Below the pieces are notes generated by a model, which saw nothing but the letters and a program-made list of their open reading frames with translations, was not told the DNA's origin and searched no databases. This document shows positions 25,584 through 35,193 of a stretch of DNA of 64,000 nt, one piece after another. This DNA is from Streptomyces sp. Je 1-332 (GTDB taxonomy: Bacteria; Actinomycetota; Actinomycetes; Streptomycetales; Streptomycetaceae). Every line of letters starts with the position of its first letter. The stretch's first letter is position 1. The stretch spans positions 3,286,001 to 3,350,000 of the forward strand of contig NZ_CP160402.1 of NCBI RefSeq assembly GCF_040730185.1, in the 5' to 3' direction. The position numbers and the translations under genes were made by a program.

Positions 25584-25615
25584 TCCCCTCGTTCAGCCAT
25601 CCCCCTGGAGAGCTC

Positions 25616-26173
25616 ATGACCATCGAGTACGCCACCCGTTACCGGCGCTCCTCACGCATCCCCGCCGAACCGGGCAAGCCCTACGTCATCGAGAAGGGCG
25701 AGGGCGACCGGGCCCATCTCTTCGGCGACCTGATCACGATCTACGCGGGCGGCGAGCAGACCGAGAACGGCTTCAACTTCTTCACCGTCGAGGGCCCCAA
25801 GGGCAACGTCATCCCCGCCCACCTGCACCCCGACACGTACGAGGTCTTCTACGTCACCCAGGGCGCCGTCCGCCTCTTCGTCGAGGACCTGGAGGGCGAG
25901 CAACTGGAGAAGCTCCTCACCCCCGGCGACTTCGGCTTCGTGCCCAAGAACTGTCCGCACGCCTACCGCATGGAGCGCCACCACAGCCAGGTCGTCGGCG
26001 TCGCCGCGGGGCCCGGTGGCACCTTCGAGCGGTTCTTCGAGACCCTGGGGGCGCCCGCCGAGGAGCTCGGCCTGCCGCGCGAGCCCGTGATCCCCACGCC
26101 GGACAAGTTCGCCACCGTGCCCGAGCGCTACGACGTCCGCTTCCTGCCCGAGCACCAGTGGCGCACCCGGTGA
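25616..26173 (+). CDS. Cupin dioxygenase-like protein, quercetinase family (185 aa)
   Basis: A single germin-like cupin. PAHLHPDTYEVFYVTQGAVRLFVED is cupin motif 1 with two His and a Glu metal ligand; GDFGFVPKNCPHAYRM is motif 2 with the third His. Best family match is quercetin 2,3-dioxygenase-type, but such proteins act on varied aromatic or other substrates. The start is ATG at 25616 after CTGGAGAG. Its stop overlaps the start of the hydrolase by four bases, and a MarR gene is divergent. Confidence 0.8.
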   Translation: MTIEYATRYRRSSRIPAEPGKPYVIEKGEGDRAHLFGDLITIYAGGEQTENGFNFFTVEGPKGNVIPAHLHPDTYEVFYVTQGAVRLFVEDLEGEQLEKLLTPGDFGFVPKNCPHAYRMERHHSQVVGVAAGPGGTFERFFETLGAPAEELGLPREPVIPTPDKFATVPERYDVRFLPEHQWRTR

Positions 26174-27030
26174 GCGACGCTCTGCGGGGGCTGATCGCCG
26201 CGCCCCACCCGGATGTGGCGCCGCTGCCGGCACCGGGGCCGCGGGTCCTGCGCGGCGTCCCGTACGGCGAGGTCGACGGCGGTCGTCCGCTGGAACTCGA
26301 CCTCTGGCTACCGGAGGTCGCCGGGAGCGGGCCCGCGCCTCTCGTGCTCTTCGTGCACGGCGGCGCGTGGCGGCGAGGGCGCCGTGACGACATGGGACTG
26401 CGCACCCGGGACTGGAGTCCGGGGCCGTTCGCGCGCATCGCCGCCGCGGGCTTCGCGGTGGCCTGCGCCGACTACCGGCTCAGCGGAGAGGCCCGCTTCC
26501 CCGCCCCGCTCGACGACCTGCGGACCGCGTTGCGCTGGCTGGGCCTGCGCGGACCGGAGCTCGGCGTCGACACCGCGCGGACCGTGGTGTGGGGCGAGTC
26601 CGCGGGCGGGCACCTGGCCTCGCTCCTGGCACTCGACCCCGAGGTCTCGGCCACCGGCGCGGTGATCTGGTACGCCCCGAGCGACCTCACCGTCCCCCGC
26701 GGCCCGTTCGACCCGCACAGCGCCACGACCCCGGAGGCTTTGCTGCTCGGCGCCGCCCCCGCGGCCGTACCGGAACTGGCCCGCGAGGCAAGCCCCGTGA
26801 CCCGGGTCCACCCCACCGCCCCGCCCTTCCTCCTGATCCACGGCGAGCGGGACACGATGGTCCCGGCGACACACAGCGAGACACTCGCCGCCCGGCTGCG
26901 GGAGGCGGGTGCTCCGGTGGAGCTGCGTGTGGTGCCTGGCGCCGACCACGGCTGGTACGGCGCGCCCGACGCCGAGGTGGAGGACGTGTTCGCCCACTCG
27001 CTGCGGTTCGCGCGGGGCCTCGTGGGCTGA
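26170..27030 (+). CDS. Alpha/beta hydrolase, esterase/lipase HSL-like (286 aa)
   Basis: Serine hydrolase with LVLFVHGGAWRRG (oxyanion-hole HGG motif), nucleophile Ser in VVWGESAGGHLASL, Asp in LLIHGERDTMVP, and His in VPGADHGWYG. GTG at 26170 overlaps the cupin stop (GTGA), so the two are co-translated. Members are often aryl- or short-chain esterases; the natural substrate may relate to the cupin reaction. A diverged copy of its 3' end lies just downstream. Confidence 0.87.
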   Translation: MSDALRGLIAAPHPDVAPLPAPGPRVLRGVPYGEVDGGRPLELDLWLPEVAGSGPAPLVLFVHGGAWRRGRRDDMGLRTRDWSPGPFARIAAAGFAVACADYRLSGEARFPAPLDDLRTALRWLGLRGPELGVDTARTVVWGESAGGHLASLLALDPEVSATGAVIWYAPSDLTVPRGPFDPHSATTPEALLLGAAPAAVPELAREASPVTRVHPTAPPFLLIHGERDTMVPATHSETLAARLREAGAPVELRVVPGADHGWYGAPDAEVEDVFAHSLRFARGLVG

Positions 27031-27069
27031 GACACGCGAAGACGCCGACGGCACGACTGCGGAAGACGG

Positions 27070-27126
27070 AAGCCGAGGTGGAGCTGCGTATGGTGCCTCG
27101 CGCCGACCACGGCTGGTGCCGCGCGG
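27070..27126 (+). pseudogene. Duplicated fragment of the hydrolase 3' end
   Basis: The stretch from GGTGGAGCTGCGT to the end of this interval closely repeats 26919-26968. It would encode VELRMVPRADHGWC, against VELRVVPGADHGWY in the intact gene. It includes the catalytic-His region but no start, and it lies after the hydrolase stop. It is best read as a remnant of an old tandem duplication. Confidence 0.75.
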
Positions 27127-27217
27127 CGGAGGCGTCTGTTGGAGCAACGCGAAGGGCGGGGGCGGCCCGTCGGCCGCCCCCGCCCTGATGCCCGTAGGCC
27201 CGTGTCCCCGTACGCCC

Positions 27218-28426
27218 TCAGCCGTCCAGCTGCTGGAGCGTCGCGTTCGACGGGCCGCGGCGGGACTGCTCGTCCCGTGCCACGTCCTCCGCCGCGCCGA
27301 GCACGCGGACCGCGTTCTGCCACGTCAGCTTGGCCAGGTCCGGCTTCGACCAGCCGCGGGTCAGGAGCTCCGCGATCAGGTTCGGGTAGCCCGCGACGTC
27401 GTCGAGACCGTCCGGGGTGAACGCCGTGCCGTCGTAGTCACCGCCGATGCCGATGTGCTCGATGCCCGCGACCTCGCGCATGTGGTCGAGGTGGTCGGCG
27501 ACCGTCGCCGCCGTGGCGACCGGGCGCGGGGTCGACTCCTCGAAGGCCGCGTGGACCTTCATCGCGTCCGGCGTCGTGTCCAGGTGGTGGAAGCCGTGCG
27601 CACGCATGTTCTCGTCGGCCGCCGCCGTCCAGTCGACCGCCGCCTGGAGGACGAACTTCGGGACGAACGTGGCCATCGCGACGCCGCCGTTGGCGGGCAG
27701 GCGCTCCAGGACGTCGTCCGGGATGTTGCGCGGGTGGTCGCACACCGCGCGCGACGACGAGTGCGAGAAGATCACCGGCGCCACGGAGGTGTCCAGGGCC
27801 GCCCGCATCGTCGTCGCCGCCACGTGGGAGAGGTCCACGAGCATGCCGCTGCGGTTCATCTCACGGACCACCTCGCGGCCGAAGGCCGACAGGCCCCCGA
27901 CCCCGGGCTCGTCCGTCGCCGAGTCCGCCCACGCGATGTTGTCGTTGTGCGTCAGCGTCATGTAGCGGACGCCGAGCGCGTGCAACGCCCGCAGCGTGGC
28001 GAGGGAGTTGTTGATGGAGTGGCCGCCCTCGGCCCCCATCAGGGACGCGATGCGGCCCTCGGCCCGCGCCTCCTCCATGTCCGCGGCCGTCAGCGCGCGG
28101 ACCAGATCCCCGGGATACCTCGTCAGCAACTGCTCGACGCAGTCGACCTGTTCGAGCGTCGCGCTCACCGCCGCGTCGCCCGTCAGGTCCGTGCGGACGT
28201 ACACCGACCAGAACTGCGCACCGACCCCGCCCGCCCGCAGACGGGCGATGTCCGTGTGGAGATGGCCCGTCTGGTCGGCCGCGATGTCGAGGCGGTCGAT
28301 GTCGTAACCGGCCTTCTCGCGTAGCGCCCAGGGCAGGTCGTTGTGCCCGTCGACCACCGGGAACTCGGCGAGGAAGGCGCGGGCGTCAGCGAGGGAGGCG
28401 CTGTCCTGGGACGTCATGCCGCTCAC
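27218..28426 (-). CDS. Membrane dipeptidase, peptidase family M19 (402 aa)
   Basis: Zinc dipeptidase of the renal dipeptidase family. The metal ligands are complete: HxD in [13 protein letters not shown], Glu in [10 protein letters not shown], His in LVDLSH, His in [10 protein letters not shown], and Asp in [12 protein letters not shown] at 28426 overlaps the purE stop (GTGA). ATG at 28417 is an alternative start. The gene is last in a tight purK-purE-dipeptidase operon. No signal peptide is seen, so it is probably cytoplasmic. Compare the inactive paralogue at 18646. Confidence 0.92.
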   Translation of the reverse strand: MSGMTSQDSASLADARAFLAEFPVVDGHNDLPWALREKAGYDIDRLDIAADQTGHLHTDIARLRAGGVGAQFWSVYVRTDLTGDAAVSATLEQVDCVEQLLTRYPGDLVRALTAADMEEARAEGRIASLMGAEGGHSINNSLATLRALHALGVRYMTLTHNDNIAWADSATDEPGVGGLSAFGREVVREMNRSGMLVDLSHVAATTMRAALDTSVAPVIFSHSSSRAVCDHPRNIPDDVLERLPANGGVAMATFVPKFVLQAAVDWTAAADENMRAHGFHHLDTTPDAMKVHAAFEESTPRPVATAATVADHLDHMREVAGIEHIGIGGDYDGTAFTPDGLDDVAGYPNLIAELLTRGWSKPDLAKLTWQNAVRVLGAAEDVARDEQSRRGPSNATLQQLDG

Positions 28427-28983
28427 TTCCCCGAGCCGAAGCCGAAGCCGGAACCGGCGCCCTCGACCTTCGTACGCAGCCGCTTGCCCTTCTCCGTGGC
28501 CTGTTCGTTCAGCTCCTGCTGGAACTCCCGCATACGGCCGAGGAGTTCGGGGTCGTGCGCGGCCAGGATGCGCGCCGCGAGGAGGCCCGCGTTGCGCGCG
28601 CCGCCCACCGAGACCGTCGCCACCGGAACGCCCGCGGGCATCTGCACGATGGACAGGAGGGAGTCCATGCCGTCGAGGTACTTGAGCGGTACGGGCACGC
28701 CGATGACCGGCAGCGGCGTCACCGAGGCCAGCATGCCCGGCAGGTGCGCGGCGCCTCCGGCCCCCGCGATGATCGCCTTGAGGCCGCGGTCCGCCGCTTC
28801 CTCGCCGTACGCGACCATCTCGCGCGGCATGCGGTGCGCGGAGACGACGTCGACCTCGTAGGGAATCTCGAACTCGTCGAGCGCCTTGGCCGCGGCCTCC
28901 ATGACCGGCCAGTCGGAGTCCGAGCCCATGACGATGCCGACGACAGGTCCTACGGGTCCTGCGGGTCCTACAGGTGCGGTCAT
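28423..28983 (-). CDS. purE: N5-carboxyaminoimidazole ribonucleotide mutase PurE (186 aa)
   Basis: Converts N5-CAIR to CAIR in purine synthesis. [27 protein letters not shown] and [16 protein letters not shown] are the PurE class I signature and active-site loops. The N-terminus carries a short Gly-Pro repeat (VGPAGPVGP) encoded by simple sequence, and the C-terminus is a Gly/Lys tail. The ATG at 28983 overlaps the purK stop (ATGA), and the stop overlaps the dipeptidase start. Confidence 0.95.
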   Translation of the reverse strand: MTAPVGPAGPVGPVVGIVMGSDSDWPVMEAAAKALDEFEIPYEVDVVSAHRMPREMVAYGEEAADRGLKAIIAGAGGAAHLPGMLASVTPLPVIGVPVPLKYLDGMDSLLSIVQMPAGVPVATVSVGGARNAGLLAARILAAHDPELLGRMREFQQELNEQATEKGKRLRTKVEGAGSGFGFGSGK

Positions 28984-30119
28984 TCCGTGATCGTCCCTCT
29001 GAGGTAGCCGGCCGCGTGACTGGCGCGCTCCAGCACGTCGTCCAGGTCGTCGCCGTAGGTGTTGACGTGACCGACCTTGCGGCCGGGCTTCACGTCCTTG
29101 CCGTACATGTGGATCTTCAACTGCGGGTCGCGTGCCATGCAGTGCAGGTACGCCTGGTACATGTCCGGGTAGTCGCCGCCCAGGACATTGGCCATGACCG
29201 TCCACTTCGCCCGCGGGCGCGGGTCGCCGAGGGGCAGGTCGAGCACCGCGCGCACGTGGTTCGCGAACTGGGACGTGATCGCCCCGTCCTGCGTCCAGTG
29301 GCCGGAGTTGTGCGGGCGCATCGCCAGTTCGTTCACCAGGATGCGGCCGTCGCGCGTCTCGAAGAGCTCGACCGCCAGATGGCCGACCACCCCGAGCTCC
29401 TTGGCGACGCGCAGGGCCAGTTCCTGGGCCTGGCCCGCGAGGTCCTCCGAGAGATCGGGGGCCGGCGCGATGACCGTGTCGCAGACGCCGTCGACCTGCT
29501 GCGACTCGACGACGGGGTAGGCCACGGCCTGGCCGTGCGGCGAGCGCACGACGTTCGCCGCGAGTTCCCGCGCGAAGTCCACCTTCTCCTCGGCCATGAC
29601 CGGGACACCGGCCCGGAAGGGATCTTCGGCGTCCTCGACGGAACGGACGAACCACACCCCCTTTCCGTCATAGCCGCCACGCACCGTCTTGAGGATCACG
29701 GGGAAGCCGTCGCCCTCGGCCGCGAAGGCGGCCACGTCGGCCGGGTCCCTCACGATCCGGTGGCGTGGGCACGGCACGCCGATCTCCGTGAGCTTCTCGC
29801 GCATCACGCCCTTGTCCTGGGCGTGCACCAGCGCGTCGGGCCCCGGGCGCACGGGGATGCCGTCCGCCTCCAGGGCCCGTAGATGCTCGGTGGGTACGTG
29901 TTCGTGATCGAAAGTGATCACGTCGCAGCCCCTCGCGAACTCGCGCAGCGTGTCGAGGTCGCGATAGTCGCCGATGACGACATCGCCGACGACCTGCGCC
30001 GCGGAGTCCTGAGGGGTGTCACTGAGGAGCTTGAATTTCAGGCCGAGGGGGATACCCGCCTCGTGGGTCATGCGGGCGAGCTGACCGCCGCCGACCATGC
30101 CGACTACCGGGAACGTCAC
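28980..30119 (-). CDS. purK: N5-carboxyaminoimidazole ribonucleotide synthase PurK (379 aa)
   Basis: ATP-grasp enzyme carboxylating AIR to N5-[16 protein letters not shown] opens the first domain; [16 protein letters not shown] is the ATP-grasp loop; [28 protein letters not shown] contains the metal-binding Glu/Asn and the PurK signature. GTG at 30119 (VTFPVVGMV) has a G-rich ribosome binding site. It is first gene of the operon purK-purE-dipeptidase on the minus strand. Confidence 0.95.
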   Translation of the reverse strand: MTFPVVGMVGGGQLARMTHEAGIPLGLKFKLLSDTPQDSAAQVVGDVVIGDYRDLDTLREFARGCDVITFDHEHVPTEHLRALEADGIPVRPGPDALVHAQDKGVMREKLTEIGVPCPRHRIVRDPADVAAFAAEGDGFPVILKTVRGGYDGKGVWFVRSVEDAEDPFRAGVPVMAEEKVDFARELAANVVRSPHGQAVAYPVVESQQVDGVCDTVIAPAPDLSEDLAGQAQELALRVAKELGVVGHLAVELFETRDGRILVNELAMRPHNSGHWTQDGAITSQFANHVRAVLDLPLGDPRPRAKWTVMANVLGGDYPDMYQAYLHCMARDPQLKIHMYGKDVKPGRKVGHVNTYGDDLDDVLERASHAAGYLRGTITE

Positions 30120-30336
30120 ACCCCCAGGGTATCGGCCCGTATCGGCCACGTCGGAACGGCCGGTTCCCGTGCACCGCACGGGCCCTCCCGTCACAGAGCC
30201 GACACAGTGTGGAGGCGTCCCCGCGCGACGGACGGGGGTCGCTGGTTAGCATGGCTGGGTTGACGCGACCGAATCACCAGATACGTCGACGAGGACGAGA
30301 CCGAACGAATCGACGACGGGGGTTGGGGCGACCACC

Positions 30337-30912
30337 ATGAAGGAACGTGGCGCACTACGGGTGCGACTGGATCAGCTCGCGCGCGAAGTGGCCAAGTTCG
30401 GTGCGGTGGGTGCCCTGGGCACGCTGGTGAATTTCAGCGTCTCCAACCTTCTGTGGCACACCACGGACCTTCAGGCCGTGCGCGCGAACGTGATCGCCAC
30501 CGTCGTCGCCATCGCCTTCAACTACGTGGGTTTCCGTTACTTCACGTACAAGGACCGTGACAAGAGCTCCCGCACCAAGGAGCTCACGCTGTTCCTGGTC
30601 TTCAGCGCGGTCGGCCTGGTGATCGAGAACGGCGTCCTGTACGCGGCCATCTACGGCTTCGACTGGGACAGCCCGCTGCAGCGCAACATCTTCAAGTTCG
30701 TGGGCATCGGCATCGCCACCTGCTTCCGCTTCTGGTCCTACCGCACCTGGGTCTTCAAGGCGCTGCCCGCGCGGGAGACCGTCGCCCGTGCGGAATCGTT
30801 CCTGGAGGGCGGCTCCACGGCGGCCACGGGGTCCACGGCGTCCACGGGGTCCACGGCGTCCACGGCCGTGGCGGCCGACCGGAAGCGGCCGGCCGGGCGG
30901 GGCACGCGCTAG
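30337..30912 (+). CDS. GtrA-family membrane protein (191 aa)
   Basis: Four membrane helices (about residues 22-42, 50-70, 88-108, 118-138) with the GtrA pattern KFGAVGALGTLVNF and NYVGFRYFTYKDR. GtrA proteins are thought to help move lipid-linked sugars across the membrane in cell-surface polysaccharide synthesis. The C-terminal 30 residues are a Ser-Thr-Ala repeat (STASTGSTAST) encoded by tandem CGGCGTCCACGG units. The start is ATG at 30337. It ends in a 4-base overlap with the convergent sensor kinase gene. Confidence 0.85.
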   Translation: MKERGALRVRLDQLAREVAKFGAVGALGTLVNFSVSNLLWHTTDLQAVRANVIATVVAIAFNYVGFRYFTYKDRDKSSRTKELTLFLVFSAVGLVIENGVLYAAIYGFDWDSPLQRNIFKFVGIGIATCFRFWSYRTWVFKALPARETVARAESFLEGGSTAATGSTASTGSTASTAVAADRKRPAGRGTR

Positions 30913-32189
30913 CGCACCGTCTCCTCCTCGTGCCACCGGTCGCTTTTCTGCGGCGGCGTACGCGACAGGAAAAGGCCGAAGACCGGCGGCCTGGTCTGCA
31001 GCATCTCCAGGCGCCCGCCGTCCGCCTCGGCCAGGTCCCGGGCGACCGCGAGGCCGATGCCCGTGGAGTTGCGGCCGCTGATGGTGCGCTCGAAGATCCG
31101 CGCGCCGAGATCGGCGGGGACGCCGGGGCCGTCGTCGGTGACCTCGATGACCGTCTGGTTGCCCGTGACGCGGGTCCGCAGGGCGACGGTGCCGCCGCCG
31201 TGCATGAGCGAGTTCTCGATGAGGGCGGCCAGGACCTGCGCGACCGCCCCGGGGGTGCCCACGGCCCGCAGATGCCGCTTGCCGGAGCTGACGATGGCGC
31301 GGCCCGCGCTGCGGTAGGCCGGGCGCCATTCCTCCAGCTGCTGCTTGACGACCTCGTCCAGGTCGAAGGAGACGGCGGAGCCGGTACGCGGGTCGCGTGA
31401 GTTCGTCAGGAGCCGCTGCACGACGTCGGTGAGGCGCTCGACCTGCGCGAGCGCGATCGTGGCCTCCTCCTTGACCGTGTCCAGCTCGTCGGTGACGGTG
31501 ATCTCCTCCAGGCGCATGGACAGGGCCGTCAGAGGCGTACGCAGCTGGTGCGAGGCATCCGCGGCGAGCCTGCGCTCGGCGGTCAGCATCCGGGCGATCC
31601 GCTCGGCGCTGCCGTCCAGGACATCCGCCACGCGGTCCAGCTCCGGCACCCCGTAGCGCTTGTGGCGGGGCCTCGGGTCGCCCGAGCCGAGGCGCTCCGC
31701 GGTCTCCGCGAGGTCGGTGAGCGGCGAGGCCAGGCGGTTGGCCTGGCGTACCGCGAGGAGTACGGCGGCGACGATCGCGAGGAGGGCCACGGCGCTGATG
31801 ATCAGCAGGGTGCGGCCGACCTCCTGGGTGACCGCGGTGCGCGGCTCCTCGACGGTGACCTTCTCGCCCTCCTCGCCCTTGGCCGTGTCGTGGATGACGT
31901 CGCCGGCGGGGCGGGAGCCGATCTCGATGGGGGCGCGGCCGGGAATCTCGATGAGGGCGTAGCGGTCGGTGTCGACCGCGGCCACGTCGCGCAGGATCTC
32001 GGCGCTGATCCGCTCGTCGCTGATGAGCCTGCTGTCGACGACGCTGGCCAGGCGGAGCGCCTCACTTGTCACTCGCTCCTGGGCGCTGCTGCTGATGGTC
32101 CTCGTCTCGACGATCACCAGACTCACACCGAAGACTGCGATGACTACGAGGACCACGGCGAGGGTGCTGCTGATCAGTCGACGGCGCAT
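30909..32189 (-). CDS. Two-component sensor histidine kinase (426 aa)
   Basis: N-terminal helix (about 8-28), an extracytoplasmic domain of about 100 residues rich in Glu, second helix (about 125-146), HAMP, then the dimerisation H-box ADASHQLRTPLTALSMRL with the phospho-accepting His. The ATPase domain shows ENSLMHGGG-type N-box, DDGPGVPADLG and STGIGLAVARDLAEADGG. Its cognate regulator is encoded upstream, separated by an inverted-repeat element. The signal is unknown. Confidence 0.9.
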   Translation of the reverse strand: MRRRLISSTLAVVLVVIAVFGVSLVIVETRTISSSAQERVTSEALRLASVVDSRLISDERISAEILRDVAAVDTDRYALIEIPGRAPIEIGSRPAGDVIHDTAKGEEGEKVTVEEPRTAVTQEVGRTLLIISAVALLAIVAAVLLAVRQANRLASPLTDLAETAERLGSGDPRPRHKRYGVPELDRVADVLDGSAERIARMLTAERRLAADASHQLRTPLTALSMRLEEITVTDELDTVKEEATIALAQVERLTDVVQRLLTNSRDPRTGSAVSFDLDEVVKQQLEEWRPAYRSAGRAIVSSGKRHLRAVGTPGAVAQVLAALIENSLMHGGGTVALRTRVTGNQTVIEVTDDGPGVPADLGARIFERTISGRNSTGIGLAVARDLAEADGGRLEMLQTRPPVFGLFLSRTPPQKSDRWHEEETVR

Positions 32190-32213
32190 TTACTCAGTGT
32201 CGCCGATCGAAGC

Positions 32214-32343
32214 CCCCGTCAGGGGCGCGGGGAACTGCGCGGCCCGCCACGACGAATCCGCAGACGCGTCTGCCTACGGCGGGTTCCTGGCGGGTGCGGG
32301 TCTTCTTGGGTTGCTCGCGCAGTTCCCCGCGCCCCTGACGGGG
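32214..32343. repeat. 130-bp inverted-repeat element, copy 1
   Basis: Perfect 28-bp terminal inverted repeats (32214-32241 and 32316-32343) flank a core containing the palindrome CAGACGCGTCTG (32261-32272). A second copy with the same 22-bp core block is at 36045-36184. This copy sits between the response-regulator stop and the sensor-kinase start and would form a large hairpin in their mRNA. Confidence 0.85.
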
Positions 32344-32370
32344 CACTGCCCGGCGCCCCCCGGCGAGGAA

Positions 32371-33048
32371 TCAGCTTTTCTCGAAGCGGAAGCCCACGCC
32401 CCGCACAGTGGCGATGTATCGCGGGTTCGCCGCGTCGTCGCCCAGTTTCTTGCGCAGCCAGGAGATGTGCATGTCCAGGGTCTTGGTGGACGACCACCAC
32501 GTGGTGTCCCAGACCTCGCGCATCAGCTGGTCGCGGGTGACCACGCGGCCCGCGTCGCGGACCAGGACCCGCAGCAGGTCGAACTCCTTGGCCGTGAGCT
32601 GGAGCTCCTCCTCGCCCATCCAGGCGCGGTGCGACTCCACGTCGATCCGCACGCCGTGCGTGGCCGGAGCCTGCTGCGGCTCGGCCGCGCCGCGCCGCAG
32701 GAGGGCCCGGACCCGGGCGAGCAGCTCGGCGAGGCGGAAGGGCTTGGTGACGTAGTCGTCGGCGCCCGCGTCCAGGCCGACGACGGTGTCCACCTCGTCG
32801 GCACGGGCGGTGAGGATGAGGATCGGCGCCGTGTGCCCCCCGGCGCGGAGGCGGCGGGCCACCTCCAGGCCGTCCATCCCGGGCAGCCCCAGGTCGAGTA
32901 CGACGAGGTCGACGCTGCCCTGCAGCCCGGCGTCGAGGGCGGTCGGGCCGTCCTCACGCACTTCGACCTCGTACCCCTCCCTGCGCAGGGCACGGGCCAG
33001 CGGCTCCGAGATGGACGCGTCGTCCTCGGCGAGCAGTACACGGGTCAT
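32371..33048 (-). CDS. Response regulator, OmpR/PhoB family (225 aa)
   Basis: Receiver domain (1-115): acidic pocket LLAEDDASIS, phospho-acceptor Asp in VVLDLGLPGMDG, Thr in LILTARAD, and Lys in YVTKPF. The C-terminal winged helix (130-225) has LTAKEFDLLRVLVRDAGRVVTRDQL and TLDMHISWLRKKLG. The start is ATG at 33048. It is first in an operon with the sensor kinase, 181 bases downstream across a repeat element. Confidence 0.93.
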   Translation of the reverse strand: MTRVLLAEDDASISEPLARALRREGYEVEVREDGPTALDAGLQGSVDLVVLDLGLPGMDGLEVARRLRAGGHTAPILILTARADEVDTVVGLDAGADDYVTKPFRLAELLARVRALLRRGAAEPQQAPATHGVRIDVESHRAWMGEEELQLTAKEFDLLRVLVRDAGRVVTRDQLMREVWDTTWWSSTKTLDMHISWLRKKLGDDAANPRYIATVRGVGFRFEKS

Positions 33049-33520
33049 GGGGTGATGGTAGTCCGCGCCGGAAGACCGTCGTGGGGTGATCGCCCGCCGG
33101 CGGTCGACCCCTGCGGCTATGGGGTGCCATCCTGAGGATCACCTTCAAATGTGGGCCGATGGTTCCGAAGTAACCTGTGATCCATCTCTCAAGTCCTTCC
33201 ATATGCCGCACTGTCGTGGCGTATGGTGACCCAACGCCTGATGCACTATGCAAGGACCTTTGGCCCGCTGTGCGGCCTTAGGTCTCTTTTATGTGCGGGC
33301 CGGCTTCTGCCAGCCTTGAAAGGAATGACCTGTGGTCGGGCCCTGAGCGTGATGACGCGCCAGGGCGTGGATCTCGGAGTCGCCGTACCAGCGCCTTCCT
33401 CGACGGAGCGCGAAACTCCCCCCGGGCGTGGGGGTGTGGACGGTAGGACCCCGGTGCCGACCGCCCCCCACCGGGCGCGCACACGCTCTTGCCGCGCGTC
33501 CCGAACACGAGGATCGACCC
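33049..33520. other. 472-bp divergent control region of the response regulator and POT transporter
   Basis: No gene is supported here. It contains an imperfect inverted repeat, CCATATGCC (33199-33207) and GGCGTATGG (33218-33226), with a 10-base spacer, which may be an operator or RNA hairpin. The region is less GC-rich around 33140-33310, consistent with promoters in both directions. Confidence 0.5.
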
Positions 33521-35017
33521 ATGGCGTCCAGCCTGACGAAGGACTCAGCCGGTACCCCTGGCACTGAGAAGACCTTCTTCGGCCACCCCCGCGGACTGGC
33601 CACACTCTTCATGACCGAGATGTGGGAGCGCTACAGCTTCTACGGCATGAAAGCACTGCTCCCGCTGTACCTGATCGCCCCCGGCGGCATGAACATGTCG
33701 GCCACGACGGCGACGGCGATCTACTCCGTCTACATGTCGATGGTCTATCTCCTCGCCATGCCCGGCGGCTGGATGGCGGACCGCTTCTGGGGGCCGCGCA
33801 AGACGGTCGCCATCGGCGCTGTCGTCGTCATCCTCGGCCACATCACGCTCGCCCTGCCGAGCTCCGCGACGTTCTTCGCGGGCCTCGGTCTCGTCGCGCT
33901 CGGTTCCGGCCTCCTGAAGGCCAACATCTCCGCGATGGTCGGCCACCTCTACGACGGCCCGGAGGACCCGCGCCGTGACGGTGGCTTCACGCTGTTCTAC
34001 ATCGGCATCAACGTGGGCGCCTTCCTCGCCCCGCTGACCATCGGCACCGTCGGCGAGAACGTCAACTGGCACTTCGGCTTCGCGCTCGCCGCGATCGGCA
34101 TGGCGCTCGGCCTCGGTCAGTTCATGCTCGGCTCGCGCCACCTCAGCGCGGAGAGCAGCGTCGTCTCGCAGCCCGCGACGCCGCAGCAGCGCGCTTCCGC
34201 CCTGCGCAACGGCCTGATCTGGCTGATCGTCGCGGTCGCGCTCTACTCGTTCCTCGGTGTGACCGGCAACTTCGCCGACTGGGCCCTGATGCCCCTCACC
34301 ATCGCCGGTCTGGTCATCCCGGTCACCGTCCTGGTCCGCATGAAGCGCGACAAGGAGCTCACGGACCTGGAGCAGTCCAAGCTGTCGGGCTACGTCTGGT
34401 TCTTCATCGTCGCCGCCGTCTTCTGGATGATCTACGACCAGAACGGCTCGACCCTGTCGATCTTCGGCGAGCACTCGACCACGAACAACCTGCTCGGGTT
34501 CGACTTCCCGACCTCCTGGTACCAGTCGCTGAACCCGATCTTCATCATGGCGCTGGCCCCCGTGGTCGCCTCCGCGTGGCTGTGGCTGAACAAGCGGGGC
34601 AAGGAGCCGAGCACCGCGGTCAAGTTCGCCTCCAGCCTCACGCTGATCGGCATCTCGTTCCTCGTCTTCCTCATCCCGCTGATCGACACCGCGAGCAACG
34701 GCGGCAAGGTCAGCCCGATGTGGCTGGTGTCGATCTACTTCATCCAGACCGTCGGCGAGCTCTGCCTCTCCCCGGTCGGCCTGTCGGTCACCACGAAGAT
34801 GGCCCCGGCGAAGTACACCGCCCAGATGATGGGTGTCTGGTTCCTCGCGGTCACCGCGGGCGACTCCGTCACCGGTCTGCTGACATCGCCGCAGCTCGGG
34901 ATCGATCTGAACAACTCGGGTGCGGTCGCGGTCGAGGCGGTCATCGCGGTCATCGCGGGCTTCGGCATCTGGATGAACCGCAAGAAGGTCAAGGAACTGA
35001 TGGGTTCCGTGAACTGA
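33521..35017 (+). CDS. POT/PTR family proton-coupled peptide transporter (498 aa)
   Basis: Imports di- and tripeptides with protons. The family motif ExxERxxYYG appears as EMWERYSFYGMKALLPLYL near residue 30, and FYIGINVGAFLAPLTIG is PTR2 signature 2. About 12-14 membrane helices are visible. ATG at 33521 (MASSLTKDS) follows GAGGA. A hairpin terminator lies downstream. The nearby two-component system may or may not regulate it. Confidence 0.93.
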   Translation: MASSLTKDSAGTPGTEKTFFGHPRGLATLFMTEMWERYSFYGMKALLPLYLIAPGGMNMSATTATAIYSVYMSMVYLLAMPGGWMADRFWGPRKTVAIGAVVVILGHITLALPSSATFFAGLGLVALGSGLLKANISAMVGHLYDGPEDPRRDGGFTLFYIGINVGAFLAPLTIGTVGENVNWHFGFALAAIGMALGLGQFMLGSRHLSAESSVVSQPATPQQRASALRNGLIWLIVAVALYSFLGVTGNFADWALMPLTIAGLVIPVTVLVRMKRDKELTDLEQSKLSGYVWFFIVAAVFWMIYDQNGSTLSIFGEHSTTNNLLGFDFPTSWYQSLNPIFIMALAPVVASAWLWLNKRGKEPSTAVKFASSLTLIGISFLVFLIPLIDTASNGGKVSPMWLVSIYFIQTVGELCLSPVGLSVTTKMAPAKYTAQMMGVWFLAVTAGDSVTGLLTSPQLGIDLNNSGAVAVEAVIAVIAGFGIWMNRKKVKELMGSVN

Positions 35018-35053
35018 CGTCCGCCACGCCCCCGACGGGGCCGGCAGACGCGT

Positions 35054-35092
35054 GAAAGGGCCGTCGCACCTCTGCGGGTGTGGCGCCCTTTC
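35054..35092 (+). terminator. Hairpin terminator after the POT transporter
   Basis: GAAAGGGC (35054-35061) pairs with GCCCTTTC (35085-35092), with further partial pairing inside the loop. It lies about 35 bases after the stop. Confidence 0.7.
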
Positions 35093-35193
35093 GTTCGTCC
35101 ACTCGCACGAACAAGGGATCGTTCGCTAACCCGTGGCGGTGACGCGGAACGTTTCCGTGCCGGTGGCGGAGCCGCGCGGTGCAGCATCTGGCC

